This document shows positions 19,070 to 28,555 of a stretch of DNA of 64,000 bases, piece by piece; position 1 is the first letter of the stretch, and each line of letters begins with the position of its first letter. The stretch spans positions 41,644-105,643 of the forward strand of contig NZ_JANIBJ010000015.1 of NCBI RefSeq assembly GCF_024505185.1, written 5' to 3'. This DNA comes from Methylomonas subterranea (GTDB lineage Bacteria; Pseudomonadota; Gammaproteobacteria; Methylococcales; Methylomonadaceae). The notes beneath the pieces are model-generated. The model searched no databases. It was not told the DNA's origin and worked only from the letters and a program-made list of their open reading frames with translations. The position numbers and the translations under genes were made by a program.

Positions 19070-20560
19070 TTATTCCCACAGCGGCCTCAGCAGGTTTTCC
19101 AACAACCGGGGATCGTCGAAATGGCGTTTACCGAGAAAGGCGACCGCATGCCTGCCCCATTGCCGCATGGCCCCGGCGCTGGGCACACCCATCGGCCACA
19201 ACAAAAAGCGTTCGGGACGTTCGCTGCCGGGCAGCAAACCGTCTTGGTCGAATACACTTTTGTACCCGGTGCCGGATATGGGCAACGAGCGCAGCATATG
19301 GTAATCCAGCCAGTGGTATTGCTCCGCCCGCGTCAACGACTCCACTGATATGCCGTCGATAAAATGCTTGCCCGCCGAGACTTTCACCAACAAACGTTCG
19401 CCGGGCTGACGAGCCAAGATGGGCATCGGCGTCAAAACCGCTTCCGAACCGTCTTGCGCTTGCACCACTCTCAAACCCTCGCCCGGAAATAGCTGATAGT
19501 AACAGCCGCAGGCATGAATGCTGTCATAGGCCAGCGGCCGACCATCCATGCTTAAAGTAACCCGCCAGATCAAACCGTCGAAGCGTCCGGCGTAAATATC
19601 CAGCATGCCGCTGGAGGTGCGGGCCGGAAACCAGATCAGGTAATTCAATTGCAATAAAACCTGATTGCCGAATCGGGTGTGAGAAACCAGCCGATAAACG
19701 CTGGGCTTTCGCGGATCGAGGTAGGCTTTCCCATCGGCGTCGAGACCAAGCGTACCGATACGATCATCGTCGCTCAGGGTCTCGACGGCCCAGGCGGGCG
19801 CGTAGGCGGAGAACAGTCGTTCGAGCTGATCCGCCGGCGGCTCCGGAATAGCCAAGGGATTGGCCGCCGACCGGGCCAGGATAGCGGCAACTTGCTCCGC
19901 CCCGATGGCCGGGGCGGCGGGTGGGGCGTAGAAAATCCGCTTACCCCGGCCCGACTGCTCTGGCGATACATCAAGGAAGGGCGCGCGCATTTCCGCGTGC
20001 AATTGCCGGACGCCGTCGACGATGGCCCAGCGGCTCAGCGCATACAAACCCAACAGCCGCCGCCAAGTCGAATACTCGTCCGGCGCCCGCAATTCCCCCA
20101 ACAAACGCCGGCGCCGACCGGGTGAATCCAACATTTGCCGGACCAACAAGCGCCCACAATCGCGGATTAGCGCATCGGCGTCGCCAGCCGCCGGCACCGG
20201 CGACTTGGCCTGATAGGGCAGATTACGCCATTCGATCCGCCGCCCGGTTTCGTCCAGTAGGCGCAAGCGCTCCAACCATGCGGCGTAGGCATCCGCCGTT
20301 AACTCCGCGCCGGCAAAAGAAGCCAGAAAACGATCGACGCGCAGGCCGGCAAAACCCGCTATGCGCGCCGCGGCGGCGTCCGTCGCATCATGTTCAGCCA
20401 CCCGGACATCCATGTCGGCAAAAAACCGCTCGCAGGCAGCCGCATCGGGCTGGGCAGGCAAAATCAACGGCGGCGTGGCGCAAGCTTGCAAGCCCAGCGC
20501 CACCGCGATACTCAGCATAAACAATTTCAAATCACAACCGCAAAACCAGCGCATACTCAT
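19070..20560 (-). CDS. Large lipoprotein of unknown function
   Basis: 496 residues from the ATG at 20560, which has an AAGGAG site 8 bases upstream (the frame is open to 20689). An N-terminal hydrophobic stretch ends in LQAC, a good lipobox with Cys at about residue 26, so an outer-membrane-anchored periplasmic protein is expected. The rest is mixed alpha/beta with several Cys (CGCYYQLF region) and no motif I recognise. It is flanked by gaps and stands alone. I cannot assign a function. Confidence 0.7.
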   Translation of the reverse strand: MSMRWFCGCDLKLFMLSIAVALGLQACATPPLILPAQPDAAACERFFADMDVRVAEHDATDAAAARIAGFAGLRVDRFLASFAGAELTADAYAAWLERLRLLDETGRRIEWRNLPYQAKSPVPAAGDADALIRDCGRLLVRQMLDSPGRRRRLLGELRAPDEYSTWRRLLGLYALSRWAIVDGVRQLHAEMRAPFLDVSPEQSGRGKRIFYAPPAAPAIGAEQVAAILARSAANPLAIPEPPADQLERLFSAYAPAWAVETLSDDDRIGTLGLDADGKAYLDPRKPSVYRLVSHTRFGNQVLLQLNYLIWFPARTSSGMLDIYAGRFDGLIWRVTLSMDGRPLAYDSIHACGCYYQLFPGEGLRVVQAQDGSEAVLTPMPILARQPGERLLVKVSAGKHFIDGISVESLTRAEQYHWLDYHMLRSLPISGTGYKSVFDQDGLLPGSERPERFLLWPMGVPSAGAMRQWGRHAVAFLGKRHFDDPRLLENLLRPLWE

Positions 20561-20712
20561 GACCCAGCTCCTTGACAGAATTTGCCGAGGCTTAACGATG
20601 AAGGCTCTATTGCAGACCATATCCCTAGCGTAGCGGCTAGCGCCATCATTATCCAGCCGATATACTCGGCACGCCAGCGGCGCTTTCATCCGCTACACAC
20701 GAGGTAAACCGC

Positions 20713-21162
20713 ATGCAACCATCCGAATTTTCCATCTCCAACCAAGCCGCGGCGGCGGCCGACGCCGGCAATTTGATTGAAGCCATTAAACTGGTGCGGG
20801 AAGACACCGGCTTGGGTCTCAAGGAGGCCAAGGACTGCGTGGATGCTTACCTGCGGCACGGCCGCGCGCCGGCGCCTTCCGGCGCATCCCAAACAGAAAT
20901 GCCGCTGGCGGCCGTGCTGGCCTTGAGGAACGGCCTGTTGCCGGACGCCGTCAAACATTACCGCGCCCATACGCGTTGCGACCTAAAGGATGCCAAGGCG
21001 GCGGTGGAACGCTATCTTGCCGACAATCCGCTAGCCAAGCAACAATTCCAGGCCGCCGACAAGACTGACGGCCGCCCCTTCGTCAAGGCCTTGCTGGTGC
21101 TGGCTATACTGAGCTTAATCGCGCTCGGCTTTTGGCATGCCGCCGGCGCTGGGATACGCTAA
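20713..21162 (+). CDS. Membrane-anchored protein with two L7/L12 C-terminal-like repeats
   Basis: 149 residues. Two helical units resemble the ribosomal L7/L12 C-terminal motif: EAIKLVREDTGLGLKEAKDCVD (about residues 23-44) and DAVKHYRAHTRCDLKDAKAAVE (about 78-99). A single hydrophobic helix (residues 124-142) near the C terminus should anchor it in the membrane. The ribosomal protein has no such anchor, so this is not L7/L12 itself. Role unknown. It has an AGG site, and putA follows 41 bases later, possibly in one transcript. Confidence 0.75.
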   Translation: MQPSEFSISNQAAAAADAGNLIEAIKLVREDTGLGLKEAKDCVDAYLRHGRAPAPSGASQTEMPLAAVLALRNGLLPDAVKHYRAHTRCDLKDAKAAVERYLADNPLAKQQFQAADKTDGRPFVKALLVLAILSLIALGFWHAAGAGIR

Positions 21163-21203
21163 GGATTCCGCCCTAAGTTGCCTGACCAGCTCACGGAGCA
21201 GCC

Positions 21204-24200
21204 ATGAAGCAAGCCGATTTACCGACACTTCGCGAGCGGATAAACCGGGCATTTTTGCAGCCCGAAGCGCTGTTGATTCCCGAGCTGACTCGGCTGCTTG
21301 ACGATTACGGCCAGCCGGCGGTCGAAGAGTTTGCCGCCGGCCTGCTTACCGCCATGCGCGGCCGGCAAACCGCGGATTCGGCTTTCGAGGCTTTTCTGCG
21401 GGAATACAGCCTCGACAGCGCCGAAGGTATCGTATTGATGCGCATGGCGGAAGCCTTGCTGCGTATCCCGGACCCAGCCACGCAAAACCGCTTCCTGAGG
21501 GAAAAACTGGCCGACGCAGACTGGCTCGGCCACGTGCTGCACAGCGATTCCTTGATGGTCAAACTGGCCAGCAGCGCGCTGCTGTTGAGCGGCAAACTTG
21601 AACAACAAATTCACCGGCATGCGGACGACAAGCAACAAACGCTATGGAGCGACCTGCTTAGCCGGCTGGGCGAGCCCGTGATACGCAATACCCTCATACA
21701 GGCCATGCACCAGCTGGCTCGGCATTTCGTGCTGGCCGAACGGATAGACGCCGCGCTGCGGCAAGCCGCCGGCCAACCCGGCTACCGTTATTCCTTCGAC
21801 ATGCTGGGCGAAGCCGCACTGAGCACGGCGGATGCGGAACGCTATTTTCAGGCCTATTCGCAAGCCATAGCCACGCTGGCCGGCGTGGCCGGGGCGGATA
21901 TATGGGCCAACCCCGGCATATCCATCAAATTGTCCGCGCTGTATCCGCGCTACGAGGCCTTGCAAGCCGGCCGCGCCATTCCCGCCATAAGCGAAAAACT
22001 ATTGCCGCTGGTCAAGCAGGCCCGAGCCGCCAACATCAGCGTTACCCTCGATGCCGAGGAAGCTGAACGGCTGGAGATGAGTCTGACCATTTTCGCCGAA
22101 CTTGGCGAACACCCGGATCTGGCCGGTTGGCGGGGCTTTGGATTGGCCGTGCAGGCCTATCAAAAACGCGCGCTTGCGCTTATAAACTGGCTGGCGGAGC
22201 TGGCGAACCGGCAGCAACGCATGATTCCGCTACGGCTGGTAAAAGGCGCCTATTGGGACAGCGAGATCAAGCGCGCCCAGGAAAACGGCTGGGAGGATTA
22301 TCCGCTGTTTACCCGCAAGGCGGCCACCGATGTGTCATATCTGGCTTGCGCGAAATTAATCTTGTCCAGACCGGAGGCTTTTTACCCGCAATTCGCTACC
22401 CACAACGCCCACACGGTGGCGGCGATTTGCCGGCTGGGCCAAGATCATCCCGGCTTCGAGTTTCAACGTTTGCACGGCATGGGACAGGCTTTATACGATC
22501 AGCTGCTGGAGCAGCAGCCTAGCCTGAACTGCCGGGTATACGCGCCGGTCGGCGGCTACCGGGATTTACTGCCCTATCTGGTACGTCGCCTGCTGGAAAA
22601 CGGCGCCAACACCTCGTTCATCCATCAAGCGGAGAATCCGGCCGTCAGCCCGCAAAGCCTGTGCCGGGACCCGCTGCTGGTATTACAAAATACCGAACCG
22701 GCGCCGCTTGCCCCACCGAAGGATTTATTCGCTCCGCAACGCCAAAGTTCCCAAGGCTTGAATTTGAGCGACCTGGAATTGCTGCGGCAATGGCAAGCCG
22801 ATCTGGCCAAGCATGGCGATAAAACTTGGCGCGCCGCGCCGCTGGTGGACGGCCAAATTTGTAGCGGCGAGACGTTTACCGTCTACAGCCCGTTCGACCG
22901 CACAACCATGGTCGGCCAAGTAAGCCGCAGTTCGCCCCAGACAGTCGAACAGGCTTTACAACAGGCCACTCACGCTTTTACCGCCTGGCGGCTCTGCCCG
23001 GTGCAAACCCGGGCGGCTTATTTAAACCAAGCCGCCGACTTGCTGGAGCAACAGCGCCTGGAGCTGGCCGGTCTGTGCATCCGCGAAGCCGGCCGCACCT
23101 TCGCCGACGCCTTGGCGGAAATTCGGGAAGCGGTGGATTTGTGCCGTTATTACGCCGCCGGCGCCGTCGAATTATTTGGGCGGCCGCAAGCGTTACCCGG
23201 CCCCACCGGCGAGGAAAACAAGCTCTACCAATACGGCCGCGGCGTCTTCGTCTGCATCAGCCCTTGGAATTTTCCGCTTGCCATTTTCATCGGCCAAATC
23301 GCCGCCGCGCTGGCGGCCGGCAACACAGTCATCGCCAAACCGGCCTTGCAAACCTCGCTGACCGGCATGGCCTGCGTGCGTCTGCTGCATCAAGCGGGTA
23401 TTCCCGGCGATGTGTTGCATTTTTTGCCCGGGGAGGGAGCTATCCTGGGCAAGCAGTTGCTGAGCGACCAGCGGGTAGCCGGGGTGGCCTTTACCGGTTC
23501 CGGCGCCACCGCGCGCGGCATCAATTTACAACTGGCTCGGCGAGACGGCGCCATCGCAACGCTGATCGCCGAAACCGGCGGCCAAAACGCCATGCTGGCC
23601 GACAGTTCCGCACACGCCGAGCAACTGGTTATGGATGTGTTGAAATCGGCCTTTAACAGCGCCGGCCAGCGTTGCTCGGCCTGCCGGGTACTGTTTTTAC
23701 CGGAAGAAACCGCCGACATCGTCATTGAACGACTGATCGGCGCCATGCAATGGTTGCGGCTGGGGTCGCCGCTGGATTTGAGCACGGATGTCGGCCCGGT
23801 CATCGATCAAACCGCCTTGGCTAAATTGCATACGCATATCGCTTATCTAAAACAACATGCCAAACTGCTGTATCAATTGCCCATGCCCGCCGGACTGGAA
23901 AAAGGCTGGTATTTTCCGCCCACCCTGGCCGAAATCGCCGAACTTTCGCTACTGAAACAGGAAGTCTTCGGACCAATCTTGCATATCGTCCGCTATGCCG
24001 GTTCGGACTTATCCGGGCCAATCGAAGCCATCAACGCCAGCGCTTACGGCCTGACGCTGGGCCTGCATAGCCGTATCGAAACGACCCTGCAAAGCGCGCG
24101 GCAACAAGCACGGATCGGTAATGTGTATTGCAACCGCAACATGATAGGCGCGGTAGTCGGTTCGCAACCCTTCGGCGGCATGGGCCTGTCCGGCACCGGC

Positions 24201-24323
24201 CCCAAGGCGGGCGGTCCAAATTATTTATTACGGTTTGCGGTTGAGCAGACGGTCACCAATAACTTGACAGCCATAGGCGGCAATCCGTGGTTGCTGGCGA
24301 AACAACGCTTTCGAGCTGAATAA
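21204..24323 (+). CDS. putA: Bifunctional proline dehydrogenase / glutamate semialdehyde dehydrogenase
   Basis: Oxidises proline to glutamate in two steps, with FAD in the first domain and NAD in the second. The proline dehydrogenase barrel has LGEAALSTADAE, GISIKLSALYPRY, RLVKGAYWDSEIK and HNAHTVAAI. The aldehyde dehydrogenase half has SPWNFPLAIF, ETGGQNAML and the catalytic AGQRCSACR (Cys824). At 1039 residues it is the minimal type, without the N-terminal ribbon-helix-helix repressor domain of the E. coli protein, so it should not autoregulate. Confidence 0.95.
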   Translation: MKQADLPTLRERINRAFLQPEALLIPELTRLLDDYGQPAVEEFAAGLLTAMRGRQTADSAFEAFLREYSLDSAEGIVLMRMAEALLRIPDPATQNRFLREKLADADWLGHVLHSDSLMVKLASSALLLSGKLEQQIHRHADDKQQTLWSDLLSRLGEPVIRNTLIQAMHQLARHFVLAERIDAALRQAAGQPGYRYSFDMLGEAALSTADAERYFQAYSQAIATLAGVAGADIWANPGISIKLSALYPRYEALQAGRAIPAISEKLLPLVKQARAANISVTLDAEEAERLEMSLTIFAELGEHPDLAGWRGFGLAVQAYQKRALALINWLAELANRQQRMIPLRLVKGAYWDSEIKRAQENGWEDYPLFTRKAATDVSYLACAKLILSRPEAFYPQFATHNAHTVAAICRLGQDHPGFEFQRLHGMGQALYDQLLEQQPSLNCRVYAPVGGYRDLLPYLVRRLLENGANTSFIHQAENPAVSPQSLCRDPLLVLQNTEPAPLAPPKDLFAPQRQSSQGLNLSDLELLRQWQADLAKHGDKTWRAAPLVDGQICSGETFTVYSPFDRTTMVGQVSRSSPQTVEQALQQATHAFTAWRLCPVQTRAAYLNQAADLLEQQRLELAGLCIREAGRTFADALAEIREAVDLCRYYAAGAVELFGRPQALPGPTGEENKLYQYGRGVFVCISPWNFPLAIFIGQIAAALAAGNTVIAKPALQTSLTGMACVRLLHQAGIPGDVLHFLPGEGAILGKQLLSDQRVAGVAFTGSGATARGINLQLARRDGAIATLIAETGGQNAMLADSSAHAEQLVMDVLKSAFNSAGQRCSACRVLFLPEETADIVIERLIGAMQWLRLGSPLDLSTDVGPVIDQTALAKLHTHIAYLKQHAKLLYQLPMPAGLEKGWYFPPTLAEIAELSLLKQEVFGPILHIVRYAGSDLSGPIEAINASAYGLTLGLHSRIETTLQSARQQARIGNVYCNRNMIGAVVGSQPFGGMGLSGTGPKAGGPNYLLRFAVEQTVTNNLTAIGGNPWLLAKQRFRAE

Positions 24324-24406
24324 ACGATTTGCGACGTTTATTTATAAAACTTGGATTTGGTCTGATAGCGCATTCAACACTGACTAAGTCTGATCGTGAT
24401 AGGCTC

Positions 24407-24434
24407 GGTTCGACCCTTCACCGTCGGTCGAACT
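24407..24434 (+). terminator. Hairpin downstream of putA
   Basis: GGTTCGACC and GGTCGAAC form an 8-base stem around a 10-base loop. No clear T-tract follows, so terminator function is uncertain. The rest of the 282-base gap between putA and the next gene shows no gene; its base composition shifts to AT-rich about base 24480. Confidence 0.35.
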
Positions 24435-24522
24435 CGGGATTCGAACGTCGGTTCTCCGCCCGATTTCAGCTATTCAATCTCTACAGCGTCATAGCAGTCA
24501 ATACATCGCTAATTACAGCAGA

Positions 24523-24552
24523 ACAGACCTTCGGAATCCTATAGGTTATAAT
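24523..24552 (+). promoter_or_regulatory. Possible sigma-70 promoter for the four-gene island operon
   Basis: A perfect TATAAT stands at 24547-24552, about 54 bases before the methyltransferase start. The matching -35 region (around 24523-24529) is poor. It is the only strong -10 box in the gap. Placed by eye. Confidence 0.35.
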
Positions 24553-24605
24553 CGGTTGACAGTATGAGAATGTTGAACAGGATTTGAGCGAATTACGGAA
24601 AAAGA

Positions 24606-25430
24606 ATGAACCAACAATTAGCCAATCAAACTTCTCCAATTCTCCGCTGGGCAGGAAGCAAACGTAAACTATTGCCTCACATCCTCCCGTGCATACCAAA
24701 AAATATTGTTCGTTATATAGAACCGTTTGCCGGATCATGTTGTGTATTCTTGGCATTAAAACCCCGTCGTGCAATTCTTAGCGACTTAAATTCATCGTTA
24801 ATTGACACTTACAAAACCATTCGCAAAAATCCTGACGAGGTTTTTGATGCGGTGTCTACAATGCCAGATACTGATTCGTTTTATTACCAACTTAGAGCCA
24901 ACCCTGTAGAGCAATTGGATGATGTATCAAAAGCGGCTCGGTTTGTTTACTTGAATCGTCACTGCTTCAACGGAGTCTATCGGACAAATAAAAGCGGCGT
25001 ATTTAATGTGCCTCGAGGAACTAAAGCAGGCGTTATTCCTACGAAAGAACATTTTCAAGAATTTGCAACAATTATGCGCAAGGCCAGTTTAAGGTCGGTT
25101 GATTTTGAAAAGACATTAAAACAGGCAGGTGTTGACGACTTTGTATACTTAGATCCACCCTACTCTAATCCTAATACCCGTTTTAGAGGTGAGTACGGTT
25201 ATGGGAGCTTCTGTGACCAAGATCTACAACGATTAGTTACTGCCCTACAGGTCGCCGATAGTAGAGGAGCATTAATCTTACTGTCTTATAATCCATTCAT
25301 CCAAGCGATGCTTCCAAACTGGTATAGCAAATGTTTATCAGTAAGGCGTAGCGTTGCTGGATTCAACCATCAACGATCAACGGTCACTGAAATGCTATTT
25401 TCTAATCGACCTTTTCCTGAAAAGAAATAG
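24606..25430 (+). CDS. D12-class N6-adenine DNA methyltransferase
   Basis: 274 residues with the order typical of Dam-like enzymes: ILRWAGSKRKL (residues 12-22), the SAM-binding FAGSCCVF, an SDLNSSLID segment and the catalytic DPPY after VDDFVYL. It transfers methyl to adenine N6; the target could be GATC as in Dam, but this is not proven by sequence. First gene of an AT-rich operon, separated by 4 bases from the phosphoesterase gene. In that setting it may protect host DNA or be part of a defence system rather than act in mismatch repair. Confidence 0.92.
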   Translation: MNQQLANQTSPILRWAGSKRKLLPHILPCIPKNIVRYIEPFAGSCCVFLALKPRRAILSDLNSSLIDTYKTIRKNPDEVFDAVSTMPDTDSFYYQLRANPVEQLDDVSKAARFVYLNRHCFNGVYRTNKSGVFNVPRGTKAGVIPTKEHFQEFATIMRKASLRSVDFEKTLKQAGVDDFVYLDPPYSNPNTRFRGEYGYGSFCDQDLQRLVTALQVADSRGALILLSYNPFIQAMLPNWYSKCLSVRRSVAGFNHQRSTVTEMLFSNRPFPEKK

Positions 25431-25434
25431 CCGC

Positions 25435-26646
25435 ATGTGTAATTTGCATGACTCTTGCGTTCTTAAAATTGCTGTTGCTAGTGATTTACATGCATACCAG
25501 CACATTGATGGTAAGCCACTTGAATCATATTTAAATGTACTCGGCACAACTGACTCTGCGAGTAATGATCCGCTACAACACTTGAGTAATCTGATTACCC
25601 ATGAACAACTTAAAGCTGATTTGTTTCTTTCGCCAGGCGATTTGGGCAATAAAGCTTCTGTCGAGGGTATTAGATATGCATGGAAATCGCTACATGAAAT
25701 TGGAGACAAATTACAGGCCCATCTGGTTACTGCGGCGTCAGGTAATCATGACTTAGATTCACGATTTCAAAATTACAAATATGATCCAACAGAGATACTT
25801 CAACGATTGATTCCGCCTTACCCTCTTCCTAACCAGGTAAATAACGATCAATATTGGGCTAGAAAATTTGCTCTAATTCAGACAGAACATTACAGATTAA
25901 TAGTTTTAAATAGTGCAGCCTACCATGGTGGTCAAGAAGATGAGATAAATCATGGCCGGATATCTAACTTAACAATTGAACGTATAGCTGAAGAGCTATC
26001 TAAATCAGATATTGCTCCAGTTAATATTATATTATGCCATCACCATCCACAGCAATTCCCAGAAATATTTGAAGACGATGACACTTACGACATCATGAAG
26101 AATGGTCAGCAATTGCTCAATCTTATTGGCAATGGCGAGCATGGTAACTGGATTGTTATTCATGGTCATAAACACCATGCTAGAGTCGCTTATTCTCAAG
26201 GGTATAACTCAGCTCCGCTTGTGATAGCGGCAGGAAGCTTTTCTGCTGTCATTCATCCTAAGCTTCAAACGCAAGCCCGCAATCAATTTTATTTATTGGA
26301 ATTACCATTAGATCATCAAAATGGATTTGTAGGAACCATAAGGGCCTGGGATTGGAGTCCTGCTGGATGGTCGCCTGCAATGCCCAGTGGCTCTGGGTTG
26401 CCAGCAGTCTGCAAGTTCGGCTGCCGAGATGCCGCACAAAATTTAGCGGGAAAAATTAATAAAATATTAGGTAACGATCAGGTTGCAAATTGGAGCAGCA
26501 TTCTTCAAGAAATTCCAGAATTGGACTTTTTACTACCTAGCGACTTTAAAGCATTAGTACACGCACTAAATAATAAGAAATTCAATATAAATGTAGAATT
26601 CGACAATGGGATTCCCAAAGAGATAGGGAGGCGTCAAACGATATGA
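25435..26646 (+). CDS. Calcineurin-like metallophosphoesterase
   Basis: 403 residues from the ATG at 25435, just after the methyltransferase stop (the frame opens at 25354 inside that gene). All five metallophosphoesterase blocks are present: SDLH (Asp17, His19), PGDLGN (Asp69), SGNHD (103-106), LCHHHP and HGHKHH. This family hydrolyses phosphomono- or diesters with two metal ions and includes nucleases (SbcD/Mre11) and cyclic-nucleotide phosphodiesterases. The last 120 residues carry no known domain. The stop overlaps the ATPase start (ATGA), so the two are translationally coupled. Confidence 0.88.
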   Translation: MCNLHDSCVLKIAVASDLHAYQHIDGKPLESYLNVLGTTDSASNDPLQHLSNLITHEQLKADLFLSPGDLGNKASVEGIRYAWKSLHEIGDKLQAHLVTAASGNHDLDSRFQNYKYDPTEILQRLIPPYPLPNQVNNDQYWARKFALIQTEHYRLIVLNSAAYHGGQEDEINHGRISNLTIERIAEELSKSDIAPVNIILCHHHPQQFPEIFEDDDTYDIMKNGQQLLNLIGNGEHGNWIVIHGHKHHARVAYSQGYNSAPLVIAAGSFSAVIHPKLQTQARNQFYLLELPLDHQNGFVGTIRAWDWSPAGWSPAMPSGSGLPAVCKFGCRDAAQNLAGKINKILGNDQVANWSSILQEIPELDFLLPSDFKALVHALNNKKFNINVEFDNGIPKEIGRRQTI

Positions 26647-28553
26647 ATGAGAGGGAATCCATCTATAGTTTTGAGGCATATAACGCACGCTGGCTTACCT
26701 CTTCTCAAGTTGCGGCGACATTTGTTCCTCCTTCACAATTTTTTGATCTTGCCAAACATAGACATAGTGTATTAGTTGGTCCAAGAGGAAGTGGCAAGAC
26801 AACACTATTGAAAATGCTCCAACCAGCTGCGCTTGAAAAATGGCATGGTGTCGATGCTGACTGGCATCGAAATAATATTGACTATACGGGGGTTTTTATA
26901 CCGGCGGACATAAGTTGGCGTCAGCAATTGGATTCAACTAATTCTCGTATTCAAGACAAAGATCAGCGATTACTCCTCTCAAATGCAGCTTTTGCTACGC
27001 ACATACTTCAAGCTATAGTAGAAACGATGTATTATCGGCTTTCGAAGGCCCCTGATGGAATTGTAGCTCCCTTTAAGAGATGCAATGTTGATAAAAATAA
27101 TGAAGCAATAATTGTTAATGAGATATCGAAAGTATTTAAAACAACGCCATCCATACCTACATTGTTATCGCTCAAACACACAATCACCACACGCCTGTCT
27201 GATATAAAAACAATAATAAATAAAATATCCATTACCAAAGGTGAATTAGAGCTAAATAATTTATCTGAATATCAATTTCTATTTATAGATCCTTTATCAG
27301 CAGCTGGCTCAGCAGTTGAGATTTTCGATGATATTTGCGGCGAGCAAGATAGCAAATGGGCGCTTATGTTTGATGAGCTAGAAATTGCACCGGAAAGTAT
27401 CCAAAGCGAACTGATTCAAGCTCTCAGGTCAACAAATCCGAAGTTCTTGTTTAAGTTGGCGCAAGCGCCATCAACCAGCTGCTCCAAGATAACATCCCCG
27501 GATAAATCACCATCGCCTGGTAATGATTATGATGCAATTCAACTCTGGTATGCTCACAAAGAACAAAATGAAGCTAGCCGGAAAAAAAAGACTTTCTGCA
27601 TAAATTTATGGAATTCCATTCTTCAGAATCGGGGGCATTCTGCAATTTCAAGTCCGGATGATGTGTTTGGGAAAAGCTACTTTGAGCAAGATGGCGACCG
27701 GAAAGACAAGGTAAATCCTTACGGACCAACTGGTCATTGGGGGCGGCGCTTTATTCGTCTTTACCAAATTGACCAGACATTTAAAGAATTCTTAGACAAA
27801 AGAAATATAGAGCCAGAAAAGATACTAGAGCTTTCTCCCGAAATACGAGCCAGTGTAATTCGAAAGGTCCGCCCAATAGTTGCAGTTCGTGAATTCTATA
27901 TTCGCCCAAATGAATCAGAAAACAAAACCATAAATCTAAGAAGCAGAAAAAGCATTGAGCTTTATGCTGGAGCAGACTCGATTTTCGACATTTCTGAAGG
28001 ACATCCAAGATGGCTAAAAGTCGTGTTAGGGCGACTCCTTGATAAAGGAGTTATTACGGGTAATTCATTGAGGGTAAAATCTTCTGTACAAGGTGAAGAG
28101 CTTCTTGCATCTGCGAAGCGTTTTGCAGCATTACTACAAACTTATCCTGTTGAAGAAACAAGCCTTACTCAAAGGCATCAAGGATTATTTTCTATAATTG
28201 ATTTGATTGCAAATTATTTTAAAAATCAAGTTGTCAAAGCTCCTTTTACGCCAGAGCCATATTTGTCTTTTGTCGTTGATTCACAGATTAGCAATGCCTT
28301 GCACAACTCATTAGCACAGGCATTGAATCTTGGGGCTATAGTTTATGCTCCTGATCGCGATGGTGAAGTATTACTCACCTCATTGCGTGGAAAGCGTTTC
28401 CGAATTTCATATTGGCTGGCTCCGCTATACGGCTTGCCTCTGATTCTTGGTAAGTCAATTTCACTAAGCACAATTTTATCTGAAAAACATTCGTTAAAAA
28501 TTGAGCCCGATGCTCCAAGGACGTTGGATTTACCATTTGATATGGGGGACTAA
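26643..28553 (+). CDS. P-loop ATPase of the ORC/CDC6-like AAA type
   Basis: 636 residues. Walker A is GPRGSGKTT (residues 46-54) and Walker B is WALMFDELEI (around 239-247), with a following helix SIQSELIQALRS as in AAA sensors. The large insert and C-terminal half (residues 290-636) have no domain I recognise, though the region about 510-590 could be a winged helix. The P-loop in front and regulatory C-terminal half suggest a sensor or remodelling ATPase. It is the third gene of the operon. The GC content is low, like its neighbours. Confidence 0.8.
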   Translation: MNERESIYSFEAYNARWLTSSQVAATFVPPSQFFDLAKHRHSVLVGPRGSGKTTLLKMLQPAALEKWHGVDADWHRNNIDYTGVFIPADISWRQQLDSTNSRIQDKDQRLLLSNAAFATHILQAIVETMYYRLSKAPDGIVAPFKRCNVDKNNEAIIVNEISKVFKTTPSIPTLLSLKHTITTRLSDIKTIINKISITKGELELNNLSEYQFLFIDPLSAAGSAVEIFDDICGEQDSKWALMFDELEIAPESIQSELIQALRSTNPKFLFKLAQAPSTSCSKITSPDKSPSPGNDYDAIQLWYAHKEQNEASRKKKTFCINLWNSILQNRGHSAISSPDDVFGKSYFEQDGDRKDKVNPYGPTGHWGRRFIRLYQIDQTFKEFLDKRNIEPEKILELSPEIRASVIRKVRPIVAVREFYIRPNESENKTINLRSRKSIELYAGADSIFDISEGHPRWLKVVLGRLLDKGVITGNSLRVKSSVQGEELLASAKRFAALLQTYPVEETSLTQRHQGLFSIIDLIANYFKNQVVKAPFTPEPYLSFVVDSQISNALHNSLAQALNLGAIVYAPDRDGEVLLTSLRGKRFRISYWLAPLYGLPLILGKSISLSTILSEKHSLKIEPDAPRTLDLPFDMGD

Positions 28554-28555
28554 TA

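Noticed and set aside
24421..24465. tRNA gene or fragment as an attachment site for the island
   Set aside because: GGGATTCGAAC resembles a T-arm, but no acceptor stem, D-arm or anticodon arm can be drawn and no second copy is visible at the far side of the island.
24329..24544. 71-residue open frame after putA
   Set aside because: No family pattern, no ribosome site, and it runs through the hairpin.
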